Counted from the stretch's first letter, positions 8,434 to 18,783 are shown. The stretch is DNA of 64,000 bases from Streptococcus sp. 29887 (GCF_032595075.1 NZ_CP118735.1:1144001-1208000); one strand, 5' to 3'. Program-made: numbers and translations. The notes: generated from the letters alone by a model not told the origin.

Positions 8434-10385
8434 AAATTCAAGATGTTTTGAGAAAAGATGTCATGTTGCTTGATTTGCAAGCAACAAGCAAGGAAGCAGT
8501 TATTGATGAAATGATTGCTAGTTTGGTAGAAAAAGGATATGTAACTGATTTTGATGTGTTCAAAACAGGTATCATGAACCGTGAAGCACAAACTACTACA
8601 GGTCTTGGCGATGGAATTGCAATGCCCCATGCTAAGAATGCTGCTGTCAAAGAAGCAACTGTTCTCTTTGCAAAATCAAACAAGGGTGTTGACTATGCAA
8701 GTCTTGATGGTCAACCAACTGACTTGTTCTTCATGATTGCGGCTCCAGAAGGTGCCAACGACACGCACTTGGCAGCCCTTGCGGAATTGTCTAAATACTT
8801 GATGAAAGCTGGATTTGCTGATAGACTTCGTGCGGCAACAAATCCTGAAGAAGTGATTGCAGCCTTCGATACAGCTGAAGCCGCTGACAAGGCGACTGAA
8901 GAAGTTGCTACAGCTCCAAGTGGCGACCGTCCATTTATCGTTGCTGTTACAGCATGTACAACTGGTATTGCCCACACCTACATGGCAGAAGAAGCTCTTA
9001 AGAAGCAGGCTGCTGAGATGGGTGTTGATATCAAGGTTGAAACAAACGGTGCGTCTGGGGTTGGTAACAAACTAACTGCTGAAGACATTAAGAATGCGGC
9101 AGGTGTAATCATCGCAGCAGATAAGGCTGTTGACATGCCTCGTTTCAATGGTAAACCATTGGTATCTCGTCCAGTTGCTGCTGGTATCAAACAAGCAGAA
9201 GAATTGATTAACATCATCTTGGATGGTAAAGCATCAGCCTACACAGCGACAGAAGGAGCAGCTACTGTGGAATCTTCAGAAAAACTTAGCCTTGGTAAAG
9301 CATTCTATAAACACTTGATGAGCGGTGTTTCTCAAATGTTGCCATTCGTTATCGGTGGCGGTATCTTGATTGCCCTTGCCTTCTTATTTGATAATTTACT
9401 AGGTGTTCCAAGTGATCAACTCGGAAATCTTGGTTCATACAACGAAATCGCAGCTATGTTCATGAAGATCGGTGGTGCAGCCTTTGGCTTCATGTTGCCA
9501 CTACTTGCAGGTTACATTGCTTACTCAATCGCTGAAAAACCAGGTTTGGTTGCAGGTTTCGTAGCTGGTGCAATCGCTAGCAGCGGTCTTGCTTTCGGTA
9601 AAATCCCTTACGCAGCTGGTGGTGAAGAAACCCTTGCTCTTGCTGGTGTATCATCTGGTTTCTTGGGTGCCCTTGTTGGTGGTTTCCTTGCAGGTGGTGT
9701 GGTGCTTGTTCTTCGCAACGCTTTGCGTAACATGCCAAAATCACTTCAAGGTTTGAATGCCATCTTGCTCTTGCCACTTTTGGGAACAGCTATTACTGGT
9801 TTCTTGATGTTCTTCGTCAATATCCCAATGGCTGCAATCAACACTGGTATGAACAACTTCCTTGCTGGTCTTGAAGGTAGCTCTGCTATTCTCCTTGGAC
9901 TTGTCCTCGGTGGAATGATGGCAGTCGATATGGGTGGTCCAGTCAACAAGGCGGCTTATGTCTTCGGTACAGGTACGCTTGCAGCAACTGTTGCAGACGG
10001 TGGTTCTGTAGCGATGGCGGCAGTTATGGCAGGTGGTATGGTTCCACCATTGGCAGTCTTTGTCGCAACTCTCTTGTTCAAGAACAAGTTCACGCAAGAA
10101 GAGCGTAACTCAGGTTTGACAAACATTGTTATGGGTCTGTCATTCATCACTGAAGGTGCCATTCCATTTGGTGCTGCTGACCCAGCTCGTGCAATCCCAA
10201 GCTTTATCGCAGGTTCTGCCCTTGCAGGTGCCTTGGTAGGTTTGTCAGGTATCCAATTGATGGCTCCACACGGTGGAATCTTCGTTATCGCTTTGACTTC
10301 AAATCCATTGCTTTACATCCTTTATGTATTGATTGGTGCAGTAGTTTCAGGTATTCTCTACGGAGCTCTTCGTCAAGCTAAATAA
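8430..10385 (+). CDS. fruA: Fructose-specific PTS permease, EIIABC fusion
   Basis: Imports and phosphorylates fructose to fructose-1-phosphate. Domains in order: EIIA with phospho-accepting H67 in AMPHAKN; EIIB with phospho-Cys176 in AVTACTTGIAHT; EIIC from about residue 290 with eight or more membrane helices and the fructose-EIIC signature SFITEGAIPFGAADP. The 651-residue length is normal for this fusion. An insertion sequence begins 9 nt after the stop codon, inside what was the operon terminator. Confidence 0.96.
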   Translation: MKIQDVLRKDVMLLDLQATSKEAVIDEMIASLVEKGYVTDFDVFKTGIMNREAQTTTGLGDGIAMPHAKNAAVKEATVLFAKSNKGVDYASLDGQPTDLFFMIAAPEGANDTHLAALAELSKYLMKAGFADRLRAATNPEEVIAAFDTAEAADKATEEVATAPSGDRPFIVAVTACTTGIAHTYMAEEALKKQAAEMGVDIKVETNGASGVGNKLTAEDIKNAAGVIIAADKAVDMPRFNGKPLVSRPVAAGIKQAEELINIILDGKASAYTATEGAATVESSEKLSLGKAFYKHLMSGVSQMLPFVIGGGILIALAFLFDNLLGVPSDQLGNLGSYNEIAAMFMKIGGAAFGFMLPLLAGYIAYSIAEKPGLVAGFVAGAIASSGLAFGKIPYAAGGEETLALAGVSSGFLGALVGGFLAGGVVLVLRNALRNMPKSLQGLNAILLLPLLGTAITGFLMFFVNIPMAAINTGMNNFLAGLEGSSAILLGLVLGGMMAVDMGGPVNKAAYVFGTGTLAATVADGGSVAMAAVMAGGMVPPLAVFVATLLFKNKFTQEERNSGLTNIVMGLSFITEGAIPFGAADPARAIPSFIAGSALAGALVGLSGIQLMAPHGGIFVIALTSNPLLYILYVLIGAVVSGILYGALRQAK

Positions 10386-10393
10386 GATTAAAA
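10386..10393. repeat. Left target-site duplication of IS copy 1
   Basis: GATTAAAA directly precedes the IS end and is repeated exactly at 11808-11815, an 8-bp duplication typical of ISL3-family insertions. Confidence 0.9.
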
Positions 10394-11807
10394 GGCTCTT
10401 TGTCAACTGTAGTGGGTAGATGAAAAGCTAACACCTAGAGAGGACGAAGTTCGTTCTCTCTTTCTTTATGTTCAAAGCAATCAAAATACGTTTTTTAAAA
10501 TTTTCAAAGTTCCTGAAACCAAAGGCATTTCTTTTAATGACTTTGATGAGATTGTTGGTAGCTTCCAGTTTGGCGTTCGAATAAGGCAATTCCATGGCGT
10601 TTAAAACCTTTTCTTTATCCTTTAGAAATGTCTTAAATACCGTCTGGAAAATAGGATTAACATTGGCTATTTCCTGTTCGATAAGGTCAAAGAAATGATC
10701 TGAGTTTTTCTCTTGGAAATGGAACAAGAGAAGCTGATAGAGTTCATAGTGCTGTCGTAGTTCCTCTGAAAAAGACAGTAGTTTTTCTAGGATTTCCTTG
10801 TTAGTCAAGTGCATGCGAAACATAGGGCGATAAAATCGTTTATCGCTGAGTTTACGGCTATCTTGTTGTATCAATTTCCAGTAGCGTTTCAAGGACCGGT
10901 ATTCCTGCGATTTTCTGTCGAATTGATTCATAATTAGAATACGAACGCGGTTCATAGCACGGCTAAGGTGCTGCACAATGTGAAAGCGGTCCAGAACAAT
11001 CTTGGTGTTTGGAAATAGCTGTCTAGCCAATTTGTAGTAAGGACTAAACATATCCATGGTAATGACTTTGACTTGATTTCTAACCTTTCTAGGATAGCGT
11101 AGAAAGTGGTTTCGGATGGTTGCTTGTGTTCTTCCGTCTAGAATAGTTATGACATTTAGGGAGTTGAAATCTTGAGCGATAAAGCTCATTTTCCCCTTTT
11201 TGAAGGCATACTCATCCCAGCTCATCACCTCAGGTAAGGTATTCCAATCTGTTTCAAACTTGAACTCATTAAGCTTTCTCATAACTGATGAGGTTGAGAT
11301 AGATAGCCTGTGTGCAATATGTGTCATTGCTTGATTTTCGATGAGTAATTGAGCAATCTTCTGGTTAACAGCGACGGAGATTTGGTGGTTCTTCTTGACA
11401 AGAGGAGTTTCAGCGACCGCTATTTTTCTGCAATCTTTACACTTGAAGCGACGCTTTCTAAGTCGGATAAGCAAGGGATAACCAGCAGTTTCTAGGTAGG
11501 GAATTTTGGAGGGTTTTTGGAAGTCGTATTTTGCCATTTGTCCCTTGCAGGAGGGACATTTAGGGGCTGTATAATCCAAATGACCATGAAGTTCTAAGTG
11601 AGTTCCCATATCATATTCATTAGAGATAGTGATATTTTTGTCTTTAATTCTGAGAAGATTTGTGATAAGATTTAGTTGTTCCATATGAGTCTTTCTAATG
11701 TGAGTTTGGTTGCTTTTCATTATAGGCCATATGGGACTTTTTTTCTACAATCAAAAAGACTCCATAATATCCATAGAGGATTTACCCACTACAGATATTA
11801 TAGAGCC
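10394..11807 (-). mobile_element. ISL3-family insertion sequence (IS1167-like), copy 1, 1414 bp
   Basis: Complete element. The ends begin GGCTCT and share an imperfect inverted repeat of about 25 bp (left GGCTCTTTGTCAACTGTAGT, right GGCTCTATAATATCTGTAGT on the other strand, both followed by GGGTA). It carries a single transposase gene and is flanked by the duplication GATTAAAA. Copy 2 at 30898-32311 has the same length and an identical encoded protein. The insertion lies in the 5' A-tract of the fruA terminator. The IS1167 affinity is from recognition of the transposase. Confidence 0.93.
10428..11684 (-). CDS. tnp: ISL3-family transposase, IS copy 1
   Basis: Transposase of 418 residues starting MEQLNLITNLLRIKDKN. 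The N-terminal zinc-finger-like region has two CxxC pairs (CPSCKGQ and CKDC), then a helix-turn-helix (IAHRLSISTSSVMRKLNEF) and the DDE catalytic region with SWDEYAF, VITMDMFSPYY and the C-terminal YSNAKLEATNNLIK. An upstream in-frame ATG at 11720 lies inside TATAAT on the minus strand, which is probably the transposase -10 box, so the ATG at 11684 is chosen. A hairpin AGAGAGGACGAA / TTCGTTCTCTCT covers the stop codon and may stop outward or inward transcription. Confidence 0.93.
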   Translation of the reverse strand: MEQLNLITNLLRIKDKNITISNEYDMGTHLELHGHLDYTAPKCPSCKGQMAKYDFQKPSKIPYLETAGYPLLIRLRKRRFKCKDCRKIAVAETPLVKKNHQISVAVNQKIAQLLIENQAMTHIAHRLSISTSSVMRKLNEFKFETDWNTLPEVMSWDEYAFKKGKMSFIAQDFNSLNVITILDGRTQATIRNHFLRYPRKVRNQVKVITMDMFSPYYKLARQLFPNTKIVLDRFHIVQHLSRAMNRVRILIMNQFDRKSQEYRSLKRYWKLIQQDSRKLSDKRFYRPMFRMHLTNKEILEKLLSFSEELRQHYELYQLLLFHFQEKNSDHFFDLIEQEIANVNPIFQTVFKTFLKDKEKVLNAMELPYSNAKLEATNNLIKVIKRNAFGFRNFENFKKRILIALNIKKERTNFVLSRC

Positions 11808-11839
11808 GATTAAAACCTTGTCTTCGGGCAAGGTTTTTT
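11808..11839 (+). terminator. Displaced terminator of the fru operon
   Basis: Stem AAAACCTTG / CAAGGTTTT with loop TCTTCGGG and a T-run. Its 5' side begins with the target-site duplication GATTAAAA. Before the insertion this hairpin directly followed fruA; it is now 1.4 kb away. Confidence 0.8.
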
Positions 11840-11951
11840 ATCTGGAAAATGCTGTATTTAGATTAAAATATAAATAATTATGTAAAGAACGTCGCATATA
11901 GTATATTGAAATATTTTATTCGTTTTTCAACAGTATATTATTAGAAAAATA

Positions 11952-11988
11952 TGCTATACTTTTAAGTAAGAAGAAACAAACGAAGGAG
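11952..11988 (+). promoter_or_regulatory. Extended -10 promoter and ribosome binding site of the M26 protease gene
   Basis: TGC-TATACT (11952-11960) and AAGGAG (11983-11988), 6 nt before ATG 11995. No good -35 hexamer is visible. The preceding AT-rich 100 bp may hold regulator sites, but I recognise none. Confidence 0.55.
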
Positions 11989-11994
11989 CTTCAT

Positions 11995-14900
11995 ATGTTT
12001 TGGAAGGAAAAGCAAAATAAGTTTTCTATTCGTACATTTAATAGAGGCGTTGCATCAGTCATTATTGGTATGACTGCCGCCTTATTTTTTGTACCAAATT
12101 TGGCTATGAAAGCAGAATTGACTGCTCTTGCCCATACAAATGTAGCAAGAGAACAGATTTCCTATAAGTATGTCCTTTATTCGGAACTGACATCAGATGA
12201 GAAGGCACGAATTCAAGCGACCATTCCAGCAAGGCAGGTTGGGGATACCCATACTTACTATATGGTCTATCGTCCAAAGACAAATTTGCCTCAAACAGGA
12301 GATATCCCGACTTTTACAAGTAGTCTGGTTGGTTTAGGACTATTGATTATCGGTCTATCTCTTACAAAAGATAGGAAAAAACGAATTGTTAGAAGTCTGA
12401 TTATTTTAACTGCTACAGGTAGTCTTTCAGTGGCTGCAATTTCTACAGGTAGCCTCTCAGGTTTTGATAAACAATTTACCCTTGCTATAGGTGAAGCTTT
12501 GCCACAAGCAGTGATTTCTATAGATCAGCATGAATTTGTAGGTTTTATTTTAGAAGGGGATGTAAATTCTGAGACAATCACAGTAACAGAAGCAAATGTT
12601 GGTGAACAGAAGTCGTCAAGCGAATTGATATTGCCAAATACATTGGTTGAGGGAATATCTAAGCATTCAGAAGCTCCTGTTCCACCATCAACAAAAGACG
12701 ACGTTCTACCTGAGGAACCAACAGCGCCCGTAGTCCCAATTGCCCCAGTTACGGAAGAGCCAGAAGCTCCCGTCCCACCATCAACAGAAGATGAAGTTCT
12801 ACCTGAGGAACCAACAGAGCCTGTAGTCCCAGTTGCTCCAGTTACTGAACAGCCAGAAACTCCCGTTCCACCATCAACAGAAGCCGAAGTTCTACCTGAG
12901 GAACCAACAGATCCAGTTGTCCCAATTGCCCCAGTTACGGACGAGCCAGAAGCTCCCGTCACTCCGGCACCACCAGTTACAGAGGACGAGGTTCTACCTG
13001 AGGAAGCTACAGATCCCGTAGTCCCAATTGCCCCAGTTACTGAACAGCCAGAAGCTCCCGTTCCACCATCAACAGAAGATGAAGTTCTACCTGAGGCACC
13101 AACAGAGCCTGTAGTCCCAGTTGCTCCAGTAACTCCAGTTACTGAAGATCCAGAAGCTCCCGTCCCACCATCAACAGAGGGCGAAGTTCTTCCAGAATCC
13201 CCAACAGATCCCGTCGCTCCAAGTGACCCAGTAACGGAAGAACCAGAAACTCCCGTTCCACCATCAACAGAATCCGAAGTTCTACCCGAGGAACCAACAG
13301 AGCCTGTAGTCCCAGTTGCTCCCGTTCCACCATCAACAGAATCCGAAGTTCTACCTGAGGAATCAACAGAGCCCGTTGTCCCAAGTTATCCAGTTACTGA
13401 AGATCCAGAAGCTCCCGTTCCACCATCAACAGAAGATGAAGTTCTACCTGAGGCACCAACAGAGCCCGTTGTCCCAAGTTATCCAGTTACTGAACAGCCA
13501 GAAGCTCCCGTCCCACCATCAACAGAGGACGAAGTTCTACCCGAGGAACCAACAGAGCCTGTAGTCCCAGTTGCTCCAGTTACTGAAGATCCAGAAGCTC
13601 CCGTTCCACCTTCAACAGAAGCCGAAGTTCTACCTGAGGAACCAACAGCGCCCGTAGTCCCAATTGCCCCAGTTACTGAAGATCCAGAAGCTCCCGTTCC
13701 ACCATCAACAGAATCCGAAGTTCTACCTGAGGAACCAACAGATCCCGTCGCTCCCGTTCCACCATCAACAGAGGACGAGGTTCTACCTGAGGAAGCTACA
13801 GATCCCGTTGTCCCAATTGCCCCAGTTACTGAAGATCCAGAAGCTCCCGTTCCACCATCAACAGAATCCGAAGTTCTACCCGAGGAACCAACCGAGCCTG
13901 TAGTCCCAGTTACTCCAGTTACTGAACAGCCAGAAGCTCCCGTTCCACCATCAATAGAATCCGAAGTTCTACCCGAGGAACCAGCAGATCCCGTCGCTCC
14001 AAGTGACCCAGTTACTGAAGATCCAGAAGCTCCCGTCACTCCGGCGCCATCATCAACAGAGGGCGAAGTTCTACCCGAGGAAGCTACAGATCCCGTTGTC
14101 CCAATTGCCCCAGTTACTGAACAGCCAGAAGCTCCCGTTCCACCATCAACAGAGGACGAGGTTCTACCCGAGGACCCAACAGATCCAGTTGTCCCAAGTT
14201 TTCCAGTAACGGAAGAACCAGAAACTCCAACGGATCCCGTCGCTCCAAGTGCCCCAGTAACGGAAGAACCAGAAACTCCCGTTCCACCATCAACAGAATC
14301 CGAAGTTCTACCCGAGGAACCAGCAGAGCCTGTAGTCCCAGTTGCTCCGAGTGACCCAGTTACTGAACAGCCAGAAGAACCAGAAACTCCCGTTCCACCA
14401 TCAACAGAATCCGAAGTTCTACCCGAGGACCCAACAGAGCCTGTAGTCCCAGTTGCTCCAGTTGCTCCAGTAACTCCAGTTACTGAACAGCCAGAAGCTC
14501 CCGTCCCACCATCAACAGAATCCGAAGTTCTACCCGAGGAACCAACAGAGCCTGTAGTCCCAAGTTCTCCAGTTACGGAAGAACCAGAAGAACCTATTAA
14601 AACCAAACCGGAGTTAGTTTTATCAATTCTTAAAGAAAATGTAGATGATAGGAGTGTAGAAGTAAGCTATACTTTGATAGACAATGATTCTACATTTGTC
14701 AAGGCTATGGTATCTCTATACAAAGGGGATGAATTAGTCACAGAAAAAGAAATTCTAACACAAGAAGAGCTATACAAGGTTCCATTTGCCGACTTGCTGC
14801 TGAACACTGACTATGAAGTAAAAACACGATTTACCTATAATTTAGGTAGTGATGATGTGGAAGAAGAGCTCAGAACAGAAAAATTTGAACTAGAGAATAA

Positions 14901-17900
14901 GTTGCTGGAATTTCGATCTTACAAGAGTATTGAGCTATATCAGGTGGATGAAAGTGGAGAAAAAACAAGAGTTACAGCCTTGAGCAATCTTCCAACTTCT
15001 ACAGAAAATTATCTTGTTAAAATTGCTACTGAAAACAATAAAGATATCTACCTCCCCGTCGATAACTTTGAGAATGATGTCAATGGCATTAAGGTGAGCA
15101 TTATTCATCCAAAATTAGTGAAATTCAATCAGAATAATCATAGTTTCGATGAACACCATACCTTTACAGTTGATAGGCTCGTTTTACAAGAGGGTGCCTA
15201 CAGTAAATTTAGTGAATTAGTAGAAGCCATCAATACTAATCCTAGCGGAACCTACTATTTAGCAGCGGATATGGTAGTTGATAAGTCGGTTTCAACTGAC
15301 ACCTACATTACCAAAGAATTTACTGGTAGTCTGAAGAGTCTAGGTGACCATAAGACTTATTCTATTTTGCAGTTGGATAGACCGCTTTTCAGCACGCTCA
15401 AGAATGCAAGGGTAGAAAATATCTCTTTAAAAGATGTGGCGATTTCAAATGAGCGAACGGAAGTAGCTGCTCTAGCTAAGAAATCAGACAAGTCGACAAT
15501 CGATAAGGTTTCTATTTCGGGAAATATTACTGCCAAACAAAATATTGCTGGCATTGTCTATAACGCCACAAACGGCACGACTATTAGTAATTCCATTGTT
15601 AATGTCAACCTGAGCAATACAGCAAGTCACGAAACTTATCATATGGGTGGTGTTACAGGGATTTTAAATAGTTCAACCATTGATAAGGTGCGGGCTACTG
15701 TTGCGATTGGTGCTAAAACTGCAAGTGGACGTGGACAAGGAATTGGAGGAATTGTAGCAAACGCGCAAGGTGCTGTGATAAAAAATTCCTATGTCACTGG
15801 AAATATCCATGCGACAGAAACTGCTGACACAGGTGGTGTGGTTGGCTTAGCTAGAATGTCTTTCTTGAATAATATAGCGACAGGTGTATCTGTCACAAAT
15901 GGCGGCATCATCGCTTCGGGTCAAACTCAATCTGCTACAGTATGGTCCACCATAAGCAATCTCTATAGTGTTGAAGGTCATGCAACAGGCCAACCAAATC
16001 CTACCATTCAGTCTACAAGCCTTTCTCAAGAAGCCGTGCTAGAGAAAATCAAGGCATGGGGAATTCCAACAACACCAACCACAACAGGACAGGAAAATAG
16101 CGACAGTCAGTCGAATTCAGTGCAGACCATCGATTATAACCAGGTTCAAAATGCTCAGGCTAAACGAAGAACTGCCTATGAAAACACGTCTAAGTTGTTG
16201 CCATTCTATGACCGGAATACGATTGTTAAATATGGTAACTTGATTGATGAAGCAAGTAATCTCTATAGCAAGCCTATCCAGTCAGTTCTGACCTTGAATG
16301 AGGATGGAGTAGCAACAAATATCTATGACCAACACGCTTCCTTGACCAAATTACTGATCCATTATGAAGATGGAACTTCAGAAACTCTACCTTTGGTATT
16401 TAAGGGAGAGTACGGCAATACCAAAGTTGTTGAATACCGCTTAGGTGAACAACTCCTCTATACACCAGAACAATTACTATCTCTGGAAACCAGTTTCATT
16501 GATGAACTAGTGACAGCATTTTCTCAGGTTGATCTTGACAGCCAAGAGATGGCTGACATCTTACATATCCAAACTGCAGACAAGACCGCTAAACTAAAAG
16601 ACTTGTATTTAGATGAATCCTTTGCAGAAGTTAAAGACAATCTCGAAGTCCATATCAAAGGTTTGCTGGCCAATAGACAGGTAGTTGATACCACAAGCAA
16701 GGCTGTCAGGGATGTCATTAAAAAAGAATTCTTGGCAGATAAAGAAAAAATTATGTTCGCTCTTGCCTACCTCAATAGGCTATATGGCATTAAATATGGA
16801 GATACCAATATCAAGAATATTGTGCTCCATCATGCGGATTTCTATAAGCGTCAATTAGATACTCTAGGCTGGTTGAGGTCATTTACGGATAAACTCACCA
16901 AGCATGATGATCAGTTCTATGTTTCGCAAAATGGCTACGAAGATATGTATTTTGACAGATTAACACTTGCCAATAATGCAGCTATTCATAAGGAACGTTT
17001 TGGAGCACTCTCTAGTCAACTTGGAACAGTTCGTGATTTCTTGGAATACAATAAGAAATTGTTCTTGGGAGAAACTGATTCAAGGAAGTGGTTTAAAGAA
17101 GCGACCAATGCCTTTGTTTATGAAATTCCATCCAATGCAAACTCTAGCATTGACACCAGTCTATATAGTCATTTGGGACGTATTCCACGTTATGAAAAAT
17201 ACTACTTGCCATTGCTTAATATCAAGGAGAAGGATGATATTTTCGTAATGAGCTCAATGGCAACAGTAGCCTTCGGTGGTTACGGAAGATATGTGGATAC
17301 GGCTTTGAAAAAGACCAATCCAGAACAATATTACCAAGCAGTTAAGACAGTACAGACAAGTCTGATACCGAAACACGGGAAACGATTAGGTGACTTTTTG
17401 GATATGTGGTATCAAATGGCAGATTCTAATCTGAGAGATAAGTTTATCCAACGCTCAACTGAAATTTGGGATGGTTACTGGATCAAGGATTCAAATGCAT
17501 TTGAAGACCATGCTGATAAACGGCGGTGGGCTGGTAAATATGATCAGGAATACCGCTATGTTCAGGAGTTGGCAGGTGCCTTGAATGAATGGCATAGACA
17601 ATCAAGAGATAGTGCCTTTTCAGATACAGAAACCTTTGTGAAATTTTCAAATCGGGACATGTTATCTGATCTAGGGGATTCAACTATGAGTCATGAATTG
17701 GTCCATAACTATGATGAAACCATCATGTTGGATGGTCATAAGCGTCGTCCTGGTCAAGATGCAGAATCCTATGCTATGGGCTTGTTGCAGTCATCAGCTG
17801 GTGGAGGTATTTATTACTATGGCTTTAATTTCATGAATGAACATAGTCCAAATACCCCACACAATGTTTCAAGTAGTCGCTTCAAAACAAAAGAGGATTT

Positions 17901-18711
17901 ACAAACCTATCTAAAAGGAGTCTTTGATGTGACCTACCTCTTGGATGCAGTTGAAATCCAAGCCATTGCCACTAAGGGGAAAGAGGCTTATCCTTACTTC
18001 TTTAACAAGATAGAGTTGGTCCCAGCCAATGAAGCAACTGTCAGCCAGTCTTTAAACTACCAAAACACCCATGATCGTATTAGGAAATTGAGTAATGAGG
18101 AACTGGCTAACTTGAACATTACCACTATCAACGATGCGATTGACCATGCACTAGTTGCCAAATCCTCACTTTTGCTGGAACAAGACTATTTGCGTGAAAA
18201 TTTGAAGAACTATTATTTCGTACCGCTCTATTATCCGATTTATGCAGGCTTGCAAAATAATAGTGGTACTGTTGGTGGTTTACAATTCCGTAAAACGGCC
18301 TTGGAGCTATTAGCAGCAAAAGGTTGGGAAGAAGGCTTTATTCCTTATGCAACAGACAAGCTAAAAGCGGAAGCAGAGGCGGCAGGTCGTCTACTATCTG
18401 ATCAGTTTATTTTTGAAAAAATATTTGCTGGACAATTTACGGATTATGCAAGCTTCAAAAAAGCTATGTATAAAGAACGCTGGGATAAGAAGGATAGACT
18501 GAAAGCCATCACGATTAGCTTCAATGGTCAGACTGAAACAATAGATAATATTGAAACGCTGAGTAGGCTGATGGCGGAGGCAGTTGATAAAGATTATCAG
18601 GCCGCTAAGAATAAGCAAGCAGGATTTAATCGCCAAGGTTTGAAAGATGCTATTTTGAAAGCCTATGTCGGATTAACGGATAGTTTTACCTCCTCCATAT
18701 TTACAGATTGA
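11995..18711 (+). CDS. M26 zinc metalloprotease (IgA1 protease/Zmp family), N-terminally LPxTG-anchored
   Basis: Secreted protease of 2238 residues. Order: signal peptide 1-42; small domain with SELTSDEKARI; LPQTG 98-102; a hydrophobic segment, KDRKKR, then a second hydrophobic segment to about 152; 20 repeats at about 226-866; M26 N-terminal region with GLUG-like beta repeats (IAGIVYN, MGGVTGI, IGGIVAN, TGGVVGL); catalytic domain with HELVH at 1900-1904 and the third zinc ligand Glu1924 (DAESYAM). An LPxTG near the N-terminus is known for streptococcal M26 proteases. The family includes IgA1 protease, ZmpB and ZmpC; which this is cannot be decided here. The protein has no cysteine. The gene is intact and monocistronic. 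Confidence 0.93.
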   Translation: MFWKEKQNKFSIRTFNRGVASVIIGMTAALFFVPNLAMKAELTALAHTNVAREQISYKYVLYSELTSDEKARIQATIPARQVGDTHTYYMVYRPKTNLPQTGDIPTFTSSLVGLGLLIIGLSLTKDRKKRIVRSLIILTATGSLSVAAISTGSLSGFDKQFTLAIGEALPQAVISIDQHEFVGFILEGDVNSETITVTEANVGEQKSSSELILPNTLVEGISKHSEAPVPPSTKDDVLPEEPTAPVVPIAPVTEEPEAPVPPSTEDEVLPEEPTEPVVPVAPVTEQPETPVPPSTEAEVLPEEPTDPVVPIAPVTDEPEAPVTPAPPVTEDEVLPEEATDPVVPIAPVTEQPEAPVPPSTEDEVLPEAPTEPVVPVAPVTPVTEDPEAPVPPSTEGEVLPESPTDPVAPSDPVTEEPETPVPPSTESEVLPEEPTEPVVPVAPVPPSTESEVLPEESTEPVVPSYPVTEDPEAPVPPSTEDEVLPEAPTEPVVPSYPVTEQPEAPVPPSTEDEVLPEEPTEPVVPVAPVTEDPEAPVPPSTEAEVLPEEPTAPVVPIAPVTEDPEAPVPPSTESEVLPEEPTDPVAPVPPSTEDEVLPEEATDPVVPIAPVTEDPEAPVPPSTESEVLPEEPTEPVVPVTPVTEQPEAPVPPSIESEVLPEEPADPVAPSDPVTEDPEAPVTPAPSSTEGEVLPEEATDPVVPIAPVTEQPEAPVPPSTEDEVLPEDPTDPVVPSFPVTEEPETPTDPVAPSAPVTEEPETPVPPSTESEVLPEEPAEPVVPVAPSDPVTEQPEEPETPVPPSTESEVLPEDPTEPVVPVAPVAPVTPVTEQPEAPVPPSTESEVLPEEPTEPVVPSSPVTEEPEEPIKTKPELVLSILKENVDDRSVEVSYTLIDNDSTFVKAMVSLYKGDELVTEKEILTQEELYKVPFADLLLNTDYEVKTRFTYNLGSDDVEEELRTEKFELENKLLEFRSYKSIELYQVDESGEKTRVTALSNLPTSTENYLVKIATENNKDIYLPVDNFENDVNGIKVSIIHPKLVKFNQNNHSFDEHHTFTVDRLVLQEGAYSKFSELVEAINTNPSGTYYLAADMVVDKSVSTDTYITKEFTGSLKSLGDHKTYSILQLDRPLFSTLKNARVENISLKDVAISNERTEVAALAKKSDKSTIDKVSISGNITAKQNIAGIVYNATNGTTISNSIVNVNLSNTASHETYHMGGVTGILNSSTIDKVRATVAIGAKTASGRGQGIGGIVANAQGAVIKNSYVTGNIHATETADTGGVVGLARMSFLNNIATGVSVTNGGIIASGQTQSATVWSTISNLYSVEGHATGQPNPTIQSTSLSQEAVLEKIKAWGIPTTPTTTGQENSDSQSNSVQTIDYNQVQNAQAKRRTAYENTSKLLPFYDRNTIVKYGNLIDEASNLYSKPIQSVLTLNEDGVATNIYDQHASLTKLLIHYEDGTSETLPLVFKGEYGNTKVVEYRLGEQLLYTPEQLLSLETSFIDELVTAFSQVDLDSQEMADILHIQTADKTAKLKDLYLDESFAEVKDNLEVHIKGLLANRQVVDTTSKAVRDVIKKEFLADKEKIMFALAYLNRLYGIKYGDTNIKNIVLHHADFYKRQLDTLGWLRSFTDKLTKHDDQFYVSQNGYEDMYFDRLTLANNAAIHKERFGALSSQLGTVRDFLEYNKKLFLGETDSRKWFKEATNAFVYEIPSNANSSIDTSLYSHLGRIPRYEKYYLPLLNIKEKDDIFVMSSMATVAFGGYGRYVDTALKKTNPEQYYQAVKTVQTSLIPKHGKRLGDFLDMWYQMADSNLRDKFIQRSTEIWDGYWIKDSNAFEDHADKRRWAGKYDQEYRYVQELAGALNEWHRQSRDSAFSDTETFVKFSNRDMLSDLGDSTMSHELVHNYDETIMLDGHKRRPGQDAESYAMGLLQSSAGGGIYYYGFNFMNEHSPNTPHNVSSSRFKTKEDLQTYLKGVFDVTYLLDAVEIQAIATKGKEAYPYFFNKIELVPANEATVSQSLNYQNTHDRIRKLSNEELANLNITTINDAIDHALVAKSSLLLEQDYLRENLKNYYFVPLYYPIYAGLQNNSGTVGGLQFRKTALELLAAKGWEEGFIPYATDKLKAEAEAAGRLLSDQFIFEKIFAGQFTDYASFKKAMYKERWDKKDRLKAITISFNGQTETIDNIETLSRLMAEAVDKDYQAAKNKQAGFNRQGLKDAILKAYVGLTDSFTSSIFTD
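12664..14593 (+). repeat. Twenty tandem 93-bp (31-residue) repeats in the M26 protease gene
   Basis: The unit reads STExEVLPEEPT-[DE]PVVPxAP-VTExPEAPVPP, and twenty VLPE cores can be counted. Units range from 20 to 48 residues because of internal gains and losses, but all length changes are whole codons. The block encodes an extended acidic Pro-rich stalk between the anchor and the protease. Repeat number should vary between strains by slippage or recombination. Confidence 0.95.
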
Positions 18712-18737
18712 CCGAGGTCAATTTTCATTACCTTTTG

Positions 18738-18783
18738 GGAAGAAGTTGAAAGATAGTATTTTCGCCTTCTTCCTTTTATTTTT
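18738..18783 (+). terminator. Intrinsic terminator of the M26 protease gene
   Basis: Stem GGAAGAAG / CTTCTTCC with a 20-nt loop, followed by TTTTATTTTTT. Confidence 0.7.

Noticed and set aside
12664..14593. Regularly spaced repeats resembling a CRISPR array
   Set aside because: The repeats are coding, in frame and contiguous without unique spacers; no cas genes are near. The MucBP repeats are likewise coding.
13479..14606. Long minus-strand frame of 375 codons rich in Gly, Ser and Thr opposite the protease repeats, looking like a repetitive secreted protein
   Set aside because: It is the mirror of the Pro/Glu repeats; no promoter or ribosome binding site, and its repetition follows from the plus-strand units. 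Similar minus frames at 12525-12962 and 25714-26175 are rejected for the same reason.
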